A DNA stretch of 64,000 nucleotides from an uncultured Pseudomonas sp. (GTDB lineage: Bacteria; Pseudomonadota; Gammaproteobacteria; Pseudomonadales; Pseudomonadaceae): assembly GCF_946886105.1 (NCBI RefSeq), contig NZ_CAMPHV010000008.1, positions 62,001-126,000 on the forward strand. Direction: 5' to 3'. Below the pieces are notes generated by a model. That model did no database searches and was not told where the DNA came from. It worked only from the letters and a program-made list of their open reading frames with translations. The first letter of the stretch is position 1; each line of letters opens with the position of its first letter. Positions 9,064 through 18,730 of the stretch are shown here, piece by piece. The position numbers and the translations under genes were made by a program.

Positions 9064-9581
9064 AGTGCCGCTCCTTTCAAAACCATCGGCAAACCCGCCA
9101 CGCTAAAGACCACACGCCCACAGCGTTCGGCCAGCGCCTGATGCAACCAGCCGGCTTCGTCGACATAGCGCCGGCTCAACTCGCCCATGGGCACCACGCC
9201 CAGCCCGGTTTCGTTGCTGACCAGAATGATCCGCCCCGGCAACTCCTCCAGGCACGCGAGCAGCGCATCGCGCTCGGCGGCCAGGCGCGCCTCGTCGTCG
9301 AGCATCAACAGATTGGTCAGCCACAGCGTCAGGCAATCGACCAGCAGGCAGCGCTGCGGCGCGGCCAGTTCGCCGAGCACCTGGGCCAGCGCCAGCGGCT
9401 CCTCGACCAACGCCCAGTGCTCGGGCCGGCGGGCGCGATGCTGTTGGATGCGCGCGCTCATCTCGCCATCCAGGGCCTGGCTGGTGGCGATATAGGTCAC
9501 CGCCAGGCCCGACTCGCCCGCCAGCTTCTCGGCCAGACGGCTCTTGCCGGAACGGGCACCGCCCAAAATCAGTTCAAGCAT
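9060..9581 (-). CDS. cobU: Adenosylcobinamide kinase / phosphate guanylyltransferase
   Basis: This bifunctional enzyme (CobP in Pseudomonas naming) has 173 residues. It phosphorylates adenosylcobinamide and then transfers GMP to it, making the GDP-activated corrin ring for CobS. The N-terminal P-loop GGARSGKS is at residues 7-14; DCLTLWLTN and [11 protein letters not shown] are conserved family segments. The gap to cobQ upstream is filled by two palindromic repeats, the only large gap within the operon. Confidence 0.95.
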   Translation of the reverse strand: MLELILGGARSGKSRLAEKLAGESGLAVTYIATSQALDGEMSARIQQHRARRPEHWALVEEPLALAQVLGELAAPQRCLLVDCLTLWLTNLLMLDDEARLAAERDALLACLEELPGRIILVSNETGLGVVPMGELSRRYVDEAGWLHQALAERCGRVVFSVAGLPMVLKGAAL

Positions 9582-9598
9582 GGTTCACCTTGCCTCCC

Positions 9599-9672
9599 GT
9601 AGGGTGGATGTCGTTTTTTACATCCACCATCACGCCCTAAATGGTGGATCGATAAAGCGTGATCCACCCTAC
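9599..9672. repeat. Palindromic intergenic element, GTAGGGTGGAT type
   Basis: Ends GTAGGGTGGAT and ATCCACCCTAC form inverted termini over 74 bp, with inner copies of the TGGAT/ATCCA arms. It lies between cobQ and cobU together with a second, different palindrome. It resembles the REP-like elements common in Pseudomonas intergenic spaces. A related short copy (GGCGGGT/ACCCGCC) is at 29278-29299. Confidence 0.7.
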
Positions 9673-9681
9673 AGGCTCTTC

Positions 9682-9748
9682 GTAGCCCGGATGCAATCCG
9701 GGGAATCGTCTCGGCGCACATACCATTCCCGGATTGCATCCGGGCTAC
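9682..9748. repeat. Palindromic element, GTAGCCCGG family, overlapping the cobQ stop codon
   Basis: Inverted termini GTAGCCCGGATGCAATCCGG and its complement enclose about 25 bp. The right end supplies the TAG stop of cobQ (9745-9747), so the element has inserted into, or replaced, the very end of that gene. Related copies in this window are at 19080, 28338, 49164 and 49285, with a more distant array at 44626. Confidence 0.8.
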
Positions 9749-11196
9749 AGGCCACATAGCTCGCGTAATTTCCGCGTATCCAGATGCGCCTCGACCATAT
9801 CGGCCAGGCGCTCGATATCGCGCTCGCGCAGGGCGTGATAGTCGACCGTCTGCACCTCGCGCAGCCCGGCCCAGCGCAACAATGCGGCGCAGGCCTCGCT
9901 GGATTCGAACAGGCCGTGCAGGTAGGTGCCGAGCACCTGGCCATCGACACTTAGGGCACCATCGCAGCGGCCGTCGTCGAGCTGCACCGCCACGCGCTCC
10001 AGGGCCGGCCCGGCGCTGACCCCGGCGTGGATTTCGTAGCCGCCGACCGCGGCATTCTCCAGGCACAAACGCCCTTGCACATTGCGCAGCTGCTTCTCGG
10101 GCTCGAGCGCGGTGGCGAATGCCAGCAACCCCAGGCCATCGCTGCTGCCAGCGGAGCCTTCGAGGCCGTGGGGGTCGTCGATGCGCTCGCCGAGCATCTG
10201 CAAGCCGCCGCAGATGCCCAGCAACTTGCCGCCATAACGCAGGTGCTTGTGGATCGCCGCCTCCCAGCCCTGCGCGCGCAGAAACGCCAGGTCGGCGCGC
10301 ACACTCTTCGAGCCGGGCAGGATGATCAGATCGGCGGGCGGGATCGCCTGGCCGGGACCGACGAAGGTCAGCTCGACCTGCGGGTGCAGGCGCAGCGGAT
10401 CGAAATCGGTGTGGTTGCTGATGCGCGGCAGCACCGGCACCACCACCTTGAGGGTTTCGCTGGTTTTGGCGGTCTGGCGCACGTCGATCGCGTCCTCGGC
10501 CTCCAGATGGAAATCCATCAGATAGGGCAACACCCCGAGCACCGGTTTGCCGGTGCGCTGTTCGAGCCAGTCCAGCCCTGGCTGCAACAGTGCGATATCG
10601 CCGCGAAAACGGTTGATCACAAAGCCCTTGACCCGCGACTGCTCGCTCTCCGAGAGCAACGCCAGGGTGCCGACCAAGTGGGCGAACACCCCGCCCTTGT
10701 CGATATCGGCGATCAGGATCACCGGGCAATCCACCGCCTCGGCAAAACCCATATTGGCGATATCGCCGGCACGCAGGTTGATCTCCGCCGGCGAGCCGGC
10801 GCCCTCCACCATCACCACCGGATAGGCGGCGGACAGGCGCCGGTGCGACTCCAGCACCGCGTTCATCGCGACCTTCTTGTAATCGTGGTAGGCCACCGCG
10901 TCCATGCTGCTCAGCGCGCGGCCATGGATGATTACCTGGGCGCCGATATCGCTGTTGGGCTTGAGCAGCACCGGATTCATATCGGTGTGCGGCGCCAGCC
11001 CGGCGGCCTGGGCCTGCACCGCCTGGGCGCGGCCGATCTCGCCGCCATCGGCGGTCACCGCACTGTTGAGCGCCATGTTCTGCGGTTTGAACGGCACCAC
11101 GCCGACGCCCTGGCGCTTGAGCCAGCGGCACAGCGCGGTCACCAGGGTGCTTTTGCCGGCATCGGAGGTGGTGCCCTGCACCATCAAACTAGTCAT
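9745..11196 (-). CDS. cobQ: Cobyric acid synthase (glutamine-hydrolysing)
   Basis: CobQ amidates adenosylcobyrinate a,c-diamide at four side chains using glutamine and ATP. It has 483 residues. The N-terminal ATP-binding loop is GTTSDAGKS (residues 8-16). The C-terminal glutaminase domain has its nucleophile Cys in [10 protein letters not shown] and its His in TYLHGLFES. The stop codon is provided by a dispersed palindrome, so the last residues may differ from homologues. The start overlaps cobD by 4 bp. Confidence 0.96.
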   Translation of the reverse strand: MTSLMVQGTTSDAGKSTLVTALCRWLKRQGVGVVPFKPQNMALNSAVTADGGEIGRAQAVQAQAAGLAPHTDMNPVLLKPNSDIGAQVIIHGRALSSMDAVAYHDYKKVAMNAVLESHRRLSAAYPVVMVEGAGSPAEINLRAGDIANMGFAEAVDCPVILIADIDKGGVFAHLVGTLALLSESEQSRVKGFVINRFRGDIALLQPGLDWLEQRTGKPVLGVLPYLMDFHLEAEDAIDVRQTAKTSETLKVVVPVLPRISNHTDFDPLRLHPQVELTFVGPGQAIPPADLIILPGSKSVRADLAFLRAQGWEAAIHKHLRYGGKLLGICGGLQMLGERIDDPHGLEGSAGSSDGLGLLAFATALEPEKQLRNVQGRLCLENAAVGGYEIHAGVSAGPALERVAVQLDDGRCDGALSVDGQVLGTYLHGLFESSEACAALLRWAGLREVQTVDYHALRERDIERLADMVEAHLDTRKLRELCGL

Positions 11197-12185
11197 CGGG
11201 ACTCCTTGGCGAATAAGGCCAGCGCCTGTTGCAAACGCTGCCAGCCCGGCTCGTCCGCCGGCAGGCCGAAGCGCAAGCTGCTGGGGCTGTCGAACAACCG
11301 GGTGAGGATGCCGTTGGCGGCGAGAAACTCATGCAGCAACGCGGCCGCCGGGGTGCAACAGAACTGGAACAGCGCGCAGCCACCGGTCGGCGCCAGGCCC
11401 TGATCGCCGAGCAAAGTCGCTAGACGTTCGCCATCGGCGAGCAGGCGCTGGCGCTGCACCTGCTGACCGCCGCGGTCCTGCAACAAAGCCGTGGCCACCG
11501 CCCGGCTCGGCCCGCTGACGGCCCAGGGCCCGAGCAGTTCGGCCAATTGATCGAGCAGCGTCTGCTGCGCCAGGACGAAGCCCAGACGGATACCGGCCAG
11601 GCCGAAGAACTTGCCGAACGAGCGCAGCACGATCAGCCCCGGCAAGTCGCTGTGCGGCGCCAGACTCTGCTCGGGTGTGCAGTCGATAAAGGCCTCGTCG
11701 ACCACCAGCCAGCCGCCCCGCTCGGCCAGGCGCGCATGCCAGACCAGCAACTGCTCGCGCTCGAAACGCCGCCCGCTGGGATTATTCGGGTTGATCAGCA
11801 GCAACACATCGAGGCGATCCAGGGCGCGGTTGACCGCCGCCTCGCTGAGCGCCAGCACCTTATGGCCCTCGCGCTGCCAGGCCGCGGCATGCTCGGCGTA
11901 AGCCGGCGAGACGATGCCAACCCGGGCGTTGCGGACCAACCGCGGCAACGCCTGAATCGCCGCCTGGGAGCCGGCCACCGGTAGCAGGCTGGCCACGCCG
12001 TAGTAGTCGCGGGCGGCGGCTTCCAGGCCGTCGTCGGTCTCGGGCAAGCGCGACCAGGCCGTAGCGGGAATCTGCGGCAACGCCCAGCCGTAGGGCGCGA
12101 TGCCGGTGGACAGATCCAGCCAATCCGCCAGGGCTATACCGTGGCGCAGCGCTGCCGCGCGCAAGCGACCGCCATGCTCAAGCAC
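11193..12185 (-). CDS. cobD: Threonine-phosphate decarboxylase (PLP enzyme)
   Basis: This enzyme (CobC in Pseudomonas naming) makes (R)-1-amino-2-propanol phosphate for the nucleotide loop linker of cobalamin. It is a class I/II aminotransferase-fold protein of 330 residues. [10 protein letters not shown] is near the N-terminus, NPNNPSGR follows in the middle, and the PLP lysine is in [15 protein letters not shown]. The GTG at 12185 ([11 protein letters not shown]) is chosen over the longer open frame because it matches the family N-terminus and overlaps the end of cbiB by 8 bp. Confidence 0.93.
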   Translation of the reverse strand: MLEHGGRLRAAALRHGIALADWLDLSTGIAPYGWALPQIPATAWSRLPETDDGLEAAARDYYGVASLLPVAGSQAAIQALPRLVRNARVGIVSPAYAEHAAAWQREGHKVLALSEAAVNRALDRLDVLLLINPNNPSGRRFEREQLLVWHARLAERGGWLVVDEAFIDCTPEQSLAPHSDLPGLIVLRSFGKFFGLAGIRLGFVLAQQTLLDQLAELLGPWAVSGPSRAVATALLQDRGGQQVQRQRLLADGERLATLLGDQGLAPTGGCALFQFCCTPAAALLHEFLAANGILTRLFDSPSSLRFGLPADEPGWQRLQQALALFAKESR

Positions 12186-13086
12186 GGAAAAGCGCCCACA
12201 CCAGCAACAGCGCGAGCCACAGCAGCACGCCGCCATAGACCAAGTTCAACGCCCGCTCGATATCCCGCGCGCGCGGCGGCGGGCCTTCGCCCAATTGCGG
12301 GCGCTCATGCAGCTCGCCGTGGTATTCGGCCGCACCGCCGAGGCTCACGCCCAGGGCGCCGGCACCGGCGGCCATCACCGGCCCGGCGTTGGGGCTGTCC
12401 CACTGGCGGGCTTGGGCGTACCAGCATTGCAACGCCGACCAAGTGCGCCCGAGCAGCGCGTAAGTCAGCGCCACCAACCGCGCGGGCAGGTAATTCAAGA
12501 CGTCGTCGATTTTCGCCGCGGCCCAGCCGAAACGTTCGAAGCGCTCGTTGCGATAGCCCCACATCGCATCCAGGGTGTTGCTCAGGCGGTAGAACACCAC
12601 GCCCGGCGCCCCGGCGATAAGGAACCAGAACAACGCGGCGAACACCGCATCCGAACCATTTTCCAGCACCGACTCGGTACCGGCACGCGCCACGCCGGTG
12701 GCGTCCAGCTCGGCGGTATTACGGCTGACCATATAACCGACCCGCTCGCGCGCCAGCGCCAGGTCGCCCAAACGCAGGGCCTGGGCCACCGGCAACGCAT
12801 GTTCGCCGAGGCTCTTCAAACCGAGGGCCAGATAGAACGCGATGATCTCCACCGCCCAGCCCAGCGCCGACACCTGGCTGAGCAGCCAAGTCAGCAGTGT
12901 CAGCGGCAACACCGCCAGGCACCAGGCGCTCACCCCATGGCTGCGCCAACCGCCGCCGGCCGGGTTGAAACGCTGCTCCAGTCGCTCGGCCATGCGCCCG
13001 AACGCCACCAGCGGATGCCAGCCCTTCGGCTCGCCGAGGGCCGCGTCCAGGGCCACGCCGGCGACGCTGGCCAGCACCAGGCTCAC
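12178..13086 (-). CDS. cbiB: Adenosylcobinamide-phosphate synthase
   Basis: This membrane enzyme (CobD in Pseudomonas naming) attaches the aminopropanol arm to adenosylcobyric acid. It has 302 residues. Typical segments are [16 protein letters not shown] near the N-terminus and [18 protein letters not shown]. The GTG at 13086 gives the usual family length and N-terminus; the longer open frame upstream overlaps bluB and is rejected. It lies 46 bp after bluB. Confidence 0.93.
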   Translation of the reverse strand: MSLVLASVAGVALDAALGEPKGWHPLVAFGRMAERLEQRFNPAGGGWRSHGVSAWCLAVLPLTLLTWLLSQVSALGWAVEIIAFYLALGLKSLGEHALPVAQALRLGDLALARERVGYMVSRNTAELDATGVARAGTESVLENGSDAVFAALFWFLIAGAPGVVFYRLSNTLDAMWGYRNERFERFGWAAAKIDDVLNYLPARLVALTYALLGRTWSALQCWYAQARQWDSPNAGPVMAAGAGALGVSLGGAAEYHGELHERPQLGEGPPPRARDIERALNLVYGGVLLWLALLLVWALFRA

Positions 13087-13132
13087 CGCCCCGCCCTCGG
13101 GGCGAGCGGGTGTCGATTGGCTTGCGGGTGTT

Positions 13133-13786
13133 TCACGTTTGTTCTTCTCCCCAGCGATTCTCGAATAGCAGCTCATGCAGCGGCCGCGGCCTGGCCCAGC
13201 CCTGCTGCACCAGCATCGGCGCCTCATAGAAGGCCTCGACCGGCCCCAGGCAGAGCACCGCCAACGGCTTGCTACCGGGCGGCATGGCCAGTAACTCGGC
13301 CAGGGCCTGGGGGTCGAACAGCGACACCCAGCCCATCCCCAAACCTTCGGCGCGGGCGGCCAGCCAGAGATTCTGAATGGCGCAGGCCAGAGATGCCAGG
13401 TCCATTTCCGGCAAAGTACGGCGGCCGAACACATGGGCCTCGCGGCCATCCATCAACGCCACCACCAGCAACTCGGCGCAATCGCGGATGCCCTCGACCT
13501 TGAGCCGCATGAATTCGCTGCCGCGCTCGCCCAGGGCTTCGGCGGTGCGCAGCCGCTCCGCCTCCACCAGGCCGTGGATCGATTCGCGCAGCGCCGGGCG
13601 GGTGATGCGGACAAACCGCCAAGGCTGCATCAAGCCGACGCTGGGCGCCCTATGCGCCGCTTCGAGCAGCCGCGCGAGCAGTTCCGGGGCCACCTCGCCG
13701 CCGCTGAAATGGCGCATATCGCGGCGCTCGGCGATGACCCGGTACACCGCCGCGCGTTCTTCGGCGCTGAAGGCATGCTCGCTCAT
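13133..13786 (-). CDS. bluB: 5,6-Dimethylbenzimidazole synthase BluB
   Basis: BluB is a flavin-destructase that fragments FMNH2 with oxygen to give 5,6-dimethylbenzimidazole, the lower ligand activated by CobT. It has 217 residues in the nitroreductase fold. It shows [10 protein letters not shown] near residue 22, [12 protein letters not shown], and [12 protein letters not shown] near the C-terminus. The start at 13786 overlaps the cobB stop as ATGA; the frame runs open upstream inside cobB and is not used. Its presence implies aerobic cobalamin assembly. Confidence 0.95.
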   Translation of the reverse strand: MSEHAFSAEERAAVYRVIAERRDMRHFSGGEVAPELLARLLEAAHRAPSVGLMQPWRFVRITRPALRESIHGLVEAERLRTAEALGERGSEFMRLKVEGIRDCAELLVVALMDGREAHVFGRRTLPEMDLASLACAIQNLWLAARAEGLGMGWVSLFDPQALAELLAMPPGSKPLAVLCLGPVEAFYEAPMLVQQGWARPRPLHELLFENRWGEEQT

Positions 13787-15102
13787 AGAAATTCTCGAGG
13801 CAGAAAGAGCGCGGCCACCGCCCGCGGGTCGGACGGCAGATAGAAGTGGATATAAGACGCGGTCAGCCGCCCGCTTCGGTAGACCGCCTCGGCGGTACGC
13901 CGGTAGTTCGGGCACTCGCCTTGGGCGATGGGCGCAAGCGCGCTGGTCAGCGCCGAATGGTGAAAGCTATGGCCGCGCAAACGCCCTTCCGGCAGTTCGA
14001 CTTCCTGCAAGGCCAAGGCGATCAGCCGCGGTTGCAGGGTCGCCTCGCCGCTGAGCAGGCCGAGCATCCGGCCGCTGGCGCCCTGCTGGTCGGTGAGTCG
14101 GTCGAGCAGATAGAGCATGCCGCCGCACTCGGCCAGGATCGGTTTTCCCGCGGCATGATGGGCGCGGATCGCCGTCGCCATGGCGTGATTGGCTTCGAGC
14201 TGCGCCAGGTGCAACTCGGGATAACCGCCGGGCAGGTACAGGCTGTCGACTTCGGGCAATTGGCTGTCGGCCAACGGCGAAAAGAATCGCAGCTCGGCGC
14301 CCAGCTGGCGCAAGAGATCCAGGTTCGCCTGGTAAATAAACGCGAAGGCGCTGTCGCGCGCCACGCCGATCCGCACGCCTTTAAGCAGCTGCTCAATAGC
14401 GCGAGAGTTCGGCGCGGCGAAGGCCACCGGCGGCGGCAACTCTACATCGGCGCTGGCCGCCAGGGCATCGGCGGCGGCATCCAGACGCGCATCCAGATCG
14501 CTGAGTTCCTCGGCCTGGATCAAACCGAGATGACGGCTCGGTAATTCGACCTCGGCGCTGCGTGGCAAGGCGCCGTACCAGCGGATCGACGGCGGCAACG
14601 AAGCGCGCAGAATTTCGCCGTGGCGCGTACTGCCAACGCGGTTGCCAAGCACCCCGGAGAACGGCAAGTCCGCCTGAAAGGTCGCCAAGCCATGGGCCAG
14701 GGCGCCGAACGTCTGGGCCATGGCCGAGCCATCGATCACTGCCATGATCGGCACGCCGAAACGTCGCGCCAGATCGGCCGCGGACGGCGAGCCATCGAAC
14801 AACCCCATCACCCCTTCGATCAGGATCAGCTCAGCCTCGCCCGCCGCGTCCCAGAGCAAGCGCCGGCTCTCGGCCTCGCCGACCATCCACAGATCCAGCT
14901 GATAAACAGGCGCGCCGCTGGCGCGGGCGAGGATCATCGGGTCGAGAAAATCCGGGCCGCACTTGAATACCCGCACGCGCCGCCCCTGATTCCGGTGCAG
15001 GCGCGCCAGGGCCGCGGTGACCGTGGTCTTGCCCTGGCCGGACGCCGGCGCGGCGATCAATAACGCCGGGCAGTGACGCGGAGCGGGCACGGGCTCGCTC
15101 AT
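13783..15102 (-). CDS. cobB: Cobyrinate a,c-diamide synthase
   Basis: CobB (CbiA type) amidates the a and c side chains of (hydrogeno)byrinate using glutamine. It has 439 residues. The N-terminal P-loop is APASGQGKTT, followed by FKCGPDFLDP and EGVMGLFDG. The C-terminal glutaminase domain has its Cys in LAECGGMLYLLDR and its His in the HSFHHS region. The ATG at 15102 overlaps the stop of the upstream membrane-protein gene. This is a corrin gene, not the CobB sirtuin, which is encoded separately at 21151. Confidence 0.95.
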   Translation of the reverse strand: MSEPVPAPRHCPALLIAAPASGQGKTTVTAALARLHRNQGRRVRVFKCGPDFLDPMILARASGAPVYQLDLWMVGEAESRRLLWDAAGEAELILIEGVMGLFDGSPSAADLARRFGVPIMAVIDGSAMAQTFGALAHGLATFQADLPFSGVLGNRVGSTRHGEILRASLPPSIRWYGALPRSAEVELPSRHLGLIQAEELSDLDARLDAAADALAASADVELPPPVAFAAPNSRAIEQLLKGVRIGVARDSAFAFIYQANLDLLRQLGAELRFFSPLADSQLPEVDSLYLPGGYPELHLAQLEANHAMATAIRAHHAAGKPILAECGGMLYLLDRLTDQQGASGRMLGLLSGEATLQPRLIALALQEVELPEGRLRGHSFHHSALTSALAPIAQGECPNYRRTAEAVYRSGRLTASYIHFYLPSDPRAVAALFLPREFL

Positions 15103-15671
15103 CTGCGCGCCTCGCGGCTGGGCGCCAATCGCGCCGCGCGAATGCCGCTGTACAACAATGCCGCCAGGCCGACATAGAGCGCCAAACCGCCCAGGTAACG
15201 CGGGTAGTAAATACCGATGCGCTCGGCCAGCAACTCCAGGCTCGGCTCCGGGTAACGCCCGGAGAAATACAGAAAACCGCCGCCGGAAAACAGGTAGCAG
15301 ACCAGGGCCGCGATCATTACCGTGGCCATCAGCAGCGCCAGGCTGCTCAGGTGCTCGCGATGCCAAGCGGCATACAACCGCCCGCCCAGCCACAGCGAGC
15401 CGTAGGCCGGCAGCAGCATCCAGTAAGCCGGCGACAGGCACCAGTCACTGACCCCGGCCCACTGCACCGCCGCGAAGTCGAGCAACGACGCCTCGATAAA
15501 CAGCGCCGGGAACAGCCAACGCGGCCGCAGCAGCGCACCGGCGAGGAAGAACACAGCCCAGGACGCGCTGGGCAGATTGAGCGTGGCGAAATGTTGGCCG
15601 CGGGTCATGGCCATCAGCAGCGCCAGGGCCAGGCCGATCGCCAATTGGGCGCGGGGGGATAACTTGAGCAT
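15099..15671 (-). CDS. Polytopic membrane protein of the cobalamin operon
   Basis: The protein has 190 residues with about six hydrophobic segments and no enzymatic motif. It lies between btuB and cobB, overlapping cobB by 4 bp, so it is in the B12 riboswitch regulon. In several Pseudomonas the adenosyltransferase gene cobO is near this place. The location suggests inner-membrane uptake of a corrinoid or precursor, or an accessory role for CobS/CbiB; this is inference from context only. It starts MLKLSPRAQLAIGLALAL. Confidence 0.7.
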   Translation of the reverse strand: MLKLSPRAQLAIGLALALLMAMTRGQHFATLNLPSASWAVFFLAGALLRPRWLFPALFIEASLLDFAAVQWAGVSDWCLSPAYWMLLPAYGSLWLGGRLYAAWHREHLSSLALLMATVMIAALVCYLFSGGGFLYFSGRYPEPSLELLAERIGIYYPRYLGGLALYVGLAALLYSGIRAARLAPSREARR

Positions 15672-15692
15672 CGGGGTTTCCTCTCGGCTCGA

Positions 15693-17570
15693 TCAAAGCG
15701 CCTGGTAGCGCACAGTGAAATAAACCGCCTGGCCAGGCTGGTTGAAGCCCTCGGCGGTCTGGTAATCGGCATCCAGCAGATTGGCCACCCGCGTTTGCAG
15801 ACGCCACTCGGGGTTCAGGCGGTATTCGCCGCGCAGGTCGAGGGTGGCGAAGCCGGCCAGCTCGCTCTGGTTTTCCAGGTCGTCGTAGGTGGAGTTCTGC
15901 GCGTGCAGGCTGGCACCGACGCTGAAGTCGCCGATGGCACGGTCGATATCCAGGTTGAACAATTGACTCGGCCGGCGATTGAGCTCCTTGCCGTAGTAGG
16001 GAATACCGGTGCGGCTGGCACGCTGCGAGCGGTTTTCGGCGTCCATCAGCGTGTAGTTGGCATTCCATTGCCAGCCCAGCAGCTCGCTGCCGACCAGCAA
16101 CTCAAGGCCACGAATACGCGCCTGGTCGACTCCTTGGGCCTGGCTGATGCCGTTGACCCGCACCGTGGCGATCAGGTTGTCGATCTCGCTGCGGTAGGCG
16201 TTCACCGCCCAGTGGCCCCAGGCGTGCTTCCCGGCCAGACCGAGTTCGACGCTCTGCGACTCCTCGGCTTGCAAGTCCGGGTTACCGAAATTGGGGAAGT
16301 AGAGCTGGTTGAAGGTCGGCGCCTTGAATGCCGTGCCGTAGCTGGCGGTCAGCCGTAGCGCCTCGCTCAAGGCATAGCCCCAGGCGATATTACCGGTATC
16401 GTGGCGGCCGAATTGCTCGTCATCGTCGCGGCGCAGGGACAGCTGCCAGTCATGGCGCCCGTATCCGCCGAGGTATTGGACAAAGGCGCCCTTGTTGTCG
16501 CGGTTGTCCACGGCGTAGGCGGTGGTGCCGTTAACCTCGTCGCGCTGGTAATCAACACCGAGGCTTAGAGTATGGCCGTCGGCCAGGCTCAGGTCGTTCT
16601 GCCAACTCAGGCTGTCGCGGCGGCTGTCGAAGCGCGAATCGAATTCGCCGTCCTGATAATGATCGGCCTTGTCTTCGCCGCGCCCGGCCTGCAGCGTGAC
16701 GAGCCAGGCATCCAGCGGCGCGAAGCGTGCGCGGCCACCGACGACGTTTTGCACGCCATCGGAGTTGGCGCCAAAGCCACTGGTGCGCTTGCTGCTAACC
16801 TGGTCGTAGTCGCTATGGGATTTGCTGCGCAGCAGGTTGCCGTCCAGCTCCAGGCCATTGTCGAAGCGATAACCAGCGCTCAGCGTCCCGGACAGGCTGC
16901 GAAAGCCGTCGGCATCGTTCTCATAACCGCTGGCGCCCGGCTGCTTGACGTTGATGCCGTCGGTATCCAGCCCGCTGAGGCCGACGCTGTACCAGCCCCG
17001 CTCGCTGCCACCGCTGACGCCGGCGCTGCCGCTGTAGCTGTCATGGGTGCCATAGCCGGCGGAGAAGAACGGCTTGGCCCCTTCGCCGCGACCCTTGCGG
17101 GTGAAAATATGGATCACCCCGCCAATGGCTTCCGAACCGTACAGACTGGAACGCGGCCCGCGCACCACTTCTATGCGCTCGACCAACTCCACCGGCAGCT
17201 CCTGCAGCGCAGCGCCGCCGGACGTCACCGAGCCGACCTTGATGCCGTCGATCAGCACCAGCACATGGTTGGAATTGCTGCCGCGCATATACAGCGCCGT
17301 GGACTTGCCCGGCCCGCCGCTGTTGCTGAGAGACACGCCGGGCACCTGCCTGAGCAGCTCCGGCAGCGATTGTGCCTGGCTGCGCTCGATCTGCGCGCGG
17401 TCGATCACGCTCACCGCGGCAAGGCTCTGCTCGGCGGTTTGCGCGGTGCGCGTGGCGGTCACCAGCTGTTTATCCAGCGTCAGCGCCTGGCTGGCGGCAA
17501 AGGCTGAAGAAAAGGGAAATAGGCTCAGCAACGCACAGGCTGCCGATTGCGCAAAAGGTTTGCGAATCAA
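15693..17570 (-). CDS. btuB: TonB-dependent cobalamin receptor BtuB
   Basis: This outer-membrane receptor has 625 residues. A signal peptide (about 1-25) is followed by a TonB-box region (LDKQLVTATRT), a plug domain with RGSNSNHVLVLIDG and RGPRSSLYGSEAIGG, and a 22-strand-type barrel ending in an aromatic strand (YFTVRYQAL). A TTG at 17570 is the best start, because GGAG lies upstream and the signal peptide begins there; an upstream in-frame ATG would add a poorer leader. The B12 riboswitch directly ahead supports corrinoid as substrate. Confidence 0.93.
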   Translation of the reverse strand: MIRKPFAQSAACALLSLFPFSSAFAASQALTLDKQLVTATRTAQTAEQSLAAVSVIDRAQIERSQAQSLPELLRQVPGVSLSNSGGPGKSTALYMRGSNSNHVLVLIDGIKVGSVTSGGAALQELPVELVERIEVVRGPRSSLYGSEAIGGVIHIFTRKGRGEGAKPFFSAGYGTHDSYSGSAGVSGGSERGWYSVGLSGLDTDGINVKQPGASGYENDADGFRSLSGTLSAGYRFDNGLELDGNLLRSKSHSDYDQVSSKRTSGFGANSDGVQNVVGGRARFAPLDAWLVTLQAGRGEDKADHYQDGEFDSRFDSRRDSLSWQNDLSLADGHTLSLGVDYQRDEVNGTTAYAVDNRDNKGAFVQYLGGYGRHDWQLSLRRDDDEQFGRHDTGNIAWGYALSEALRLTASYGTAFKAPTFNQLYFPNFGNPDLQAEESQSVELGLAGKHAWGHWAVNAYRSEIDNLIATVRVNGISQAQGVDQARIRGLELLVGSELLGWQWNANYTLMDAENRSQRASRTGIPYYGKELNRRPSQLFNLDIDRAIGDFSVGASLHAQNSTYDDLENQSELAGFATLDLRGEYRLNPEWRLQTRVANLLDADYQTAEGFNQPGQAVYFTVRYQAL

Positions 17571-17696
17571 GATAGGTTCTCCGTCGTGCCACCCGCGCGA
17601 CATAGGCTGGGATAGGCAGGCGGAGAACAGGCACGCAGGCACCGCAATTACTGCGGCGCCTACGCCAAGCAACGCCCTCCGCGATGCCATGGACTG

Positions 17697-17898
17697 CGAC
17701 AGGCCGGTCTCCGGGCTTGCGAGTGAACCCGAAGGTTCCAACCGCGCCTTCCCATGCGTGAGCACAGTGGCTGTGATGCGGTCGTTGACTCGCCTACCGT
17801 TGCGGGGGCAGCGTCGGAATAGTTGGCCTGCAGGGCACAACGCACCGACTTCCCTGTTTCACCCCTTGAACGCACAGCGTCAGGGGCACCTGTTGCAA
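17697..17898 (-). promoter_or_regulatory. Cobalamin (AdoCbl) riboswitch
   Basis: Read on the minus strand, the conserved blocks occur in order: CAGGTGCCC, GAAACAGGGAAGTCGGTG, GCTGCCCCCGCAACGG, CACTGTG with GGGAAGGCG, and the B12 box AAGCCCGGAGACCGGCC near 17703-17719. The element ends about 127 nt before the btuB start, leaving room for an expression platform. It should repress btuB and the downstream cob genes when coenzyme B12 is abundant. Confidence 0.95.
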
Positions 17899-17905
17899 GG
17901 CGCGA

Positions 17906-17934
17906 AGGGTAGAGAGTTCGGGTTTAGGCGTCAA
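17906..17934 (-). promoter_or_regulatory. Sigma70-like promoter of the cobalamin operon
   Basis: On the minus strand, TTGACG (17934-17929) and TACCCT (17911-17906) are separated by 17 bases. The predicted transcript would begin at the 5' end of the riboswitch. Confidence 0.65.
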
Positions 17935-18109
17935 ACGAGGATTGCTTTGGGGCGTAGATGGAGGTCCCACCATCGGAAAAGAAAACCATGGGTTGCGATC
18001 AATCTATATACAGACCATATTCAGCCCACCAAAATGCAAGCGGTTCACTCTCTTGAAGGCAGCCATGCCCATTTCGGGCCTTCCTTCCTTCCACCACCAG
18101 GAGACAGCC

Positions 18110-18397
18110 ATGAAAGTCCAAACCATTAGTTACCTGAAGCAGCATGCTGCTTCGCTGGATTTAAGCGAGCCGATGGTGATTACCCAGAATGGCGTGCCGG
18201 CCTATGTGGTCGAGTCCTACGCCGAGCGCAAGCGCCGCGATGAGGCCTTGGCGCTGATCAAACTGCTGTCTTTCGCCGAGCGCGACAAGACTGAAGGCCG
18301 CTTGATCTCGGGGGATACCCTGCTGGAACGCCTGAAACAGCGCAGCCCAACTGTCCAGGGAATGGCAGGAGCCTCCGCAGATGAGCAAGACGATTAA
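18110..18397 (+). CDS. Type II antitoxin, Phd/YefM-like
   Basis: The protein has 95 residues. The N-terminal pattern [33 protein letters not shown] is typical of Phd/YefM antitoxins, which fold as DNA-binding dimers and neutralise the toxin through a C-terminal tail. AGGAGA lies 6 bp before the ATG. The toxin gene overlaps its end by 17 bp. As in this family, the complex probably represses its own promoter in the 200-bp space before the gene. Confidence 0.87.
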   Translation: MKVQTISYLKQHAASLDLSEPMVITQNGVPAYVVESYAERKRRDEALALIKLLSFAERDKTEGRLISGDTLLERLKQRSPTVQGMAGASADEQDD

Positions 18398-18722
18398 GAT
18401 CGCCTACGCAACCACCGCCGAAGAAAGCCTGATTTCACAGATTCACCATCTGGCCCCTTACCTGGGTGTCGAACTGGCACAGGCCAGATTGGCTACCTTG
18501 ATCGACACGCTGGAAAAGCGTCTCAAGGCTCACCCGTTGGCCGCCCCAGTTTGCCAGCAAGCGGCCTTGCTGGGTATCAGCCATTACCGCGAGCTGAATG
18601 TAGACGAGTACCGCATTCTTTACAGCTACGGCGAAGTCGCGCAGTTGTTGATAGTCGCGTTGATCCTGCGGCAACGCCAAAGCATCGAAGAGCAGTTGAT
18701 CAATTACTGCCTGATCCGCTGA
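18381..18722 (+). CDS. Type II toxin, RelE/ParE-like
   Basis: The protein has 113 residues in the RelE/ParE fold, with [20 protein letters not shown] and [17 protein letters not shown] forming the characteristic central strands. RelE members cut mRNA on the ribosome and ParE members poison gyrase; sequence alone does not settle which applies here. The gene starts inside the antitoxin ORF, so the two are translated as a pair. Confidence 0.87.
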   Translation: MSKTIKIAYATTAEESLISQIHHLAPYLGVELAQARLATLIDTLEKRLKAHPLAAPVCQQAALLGISHYRELNVDEYRILYSYGEVAQLLIVALILRQRQSIEEQLINYCLIR

Positions 18723-18730
18723 AAGAACTC

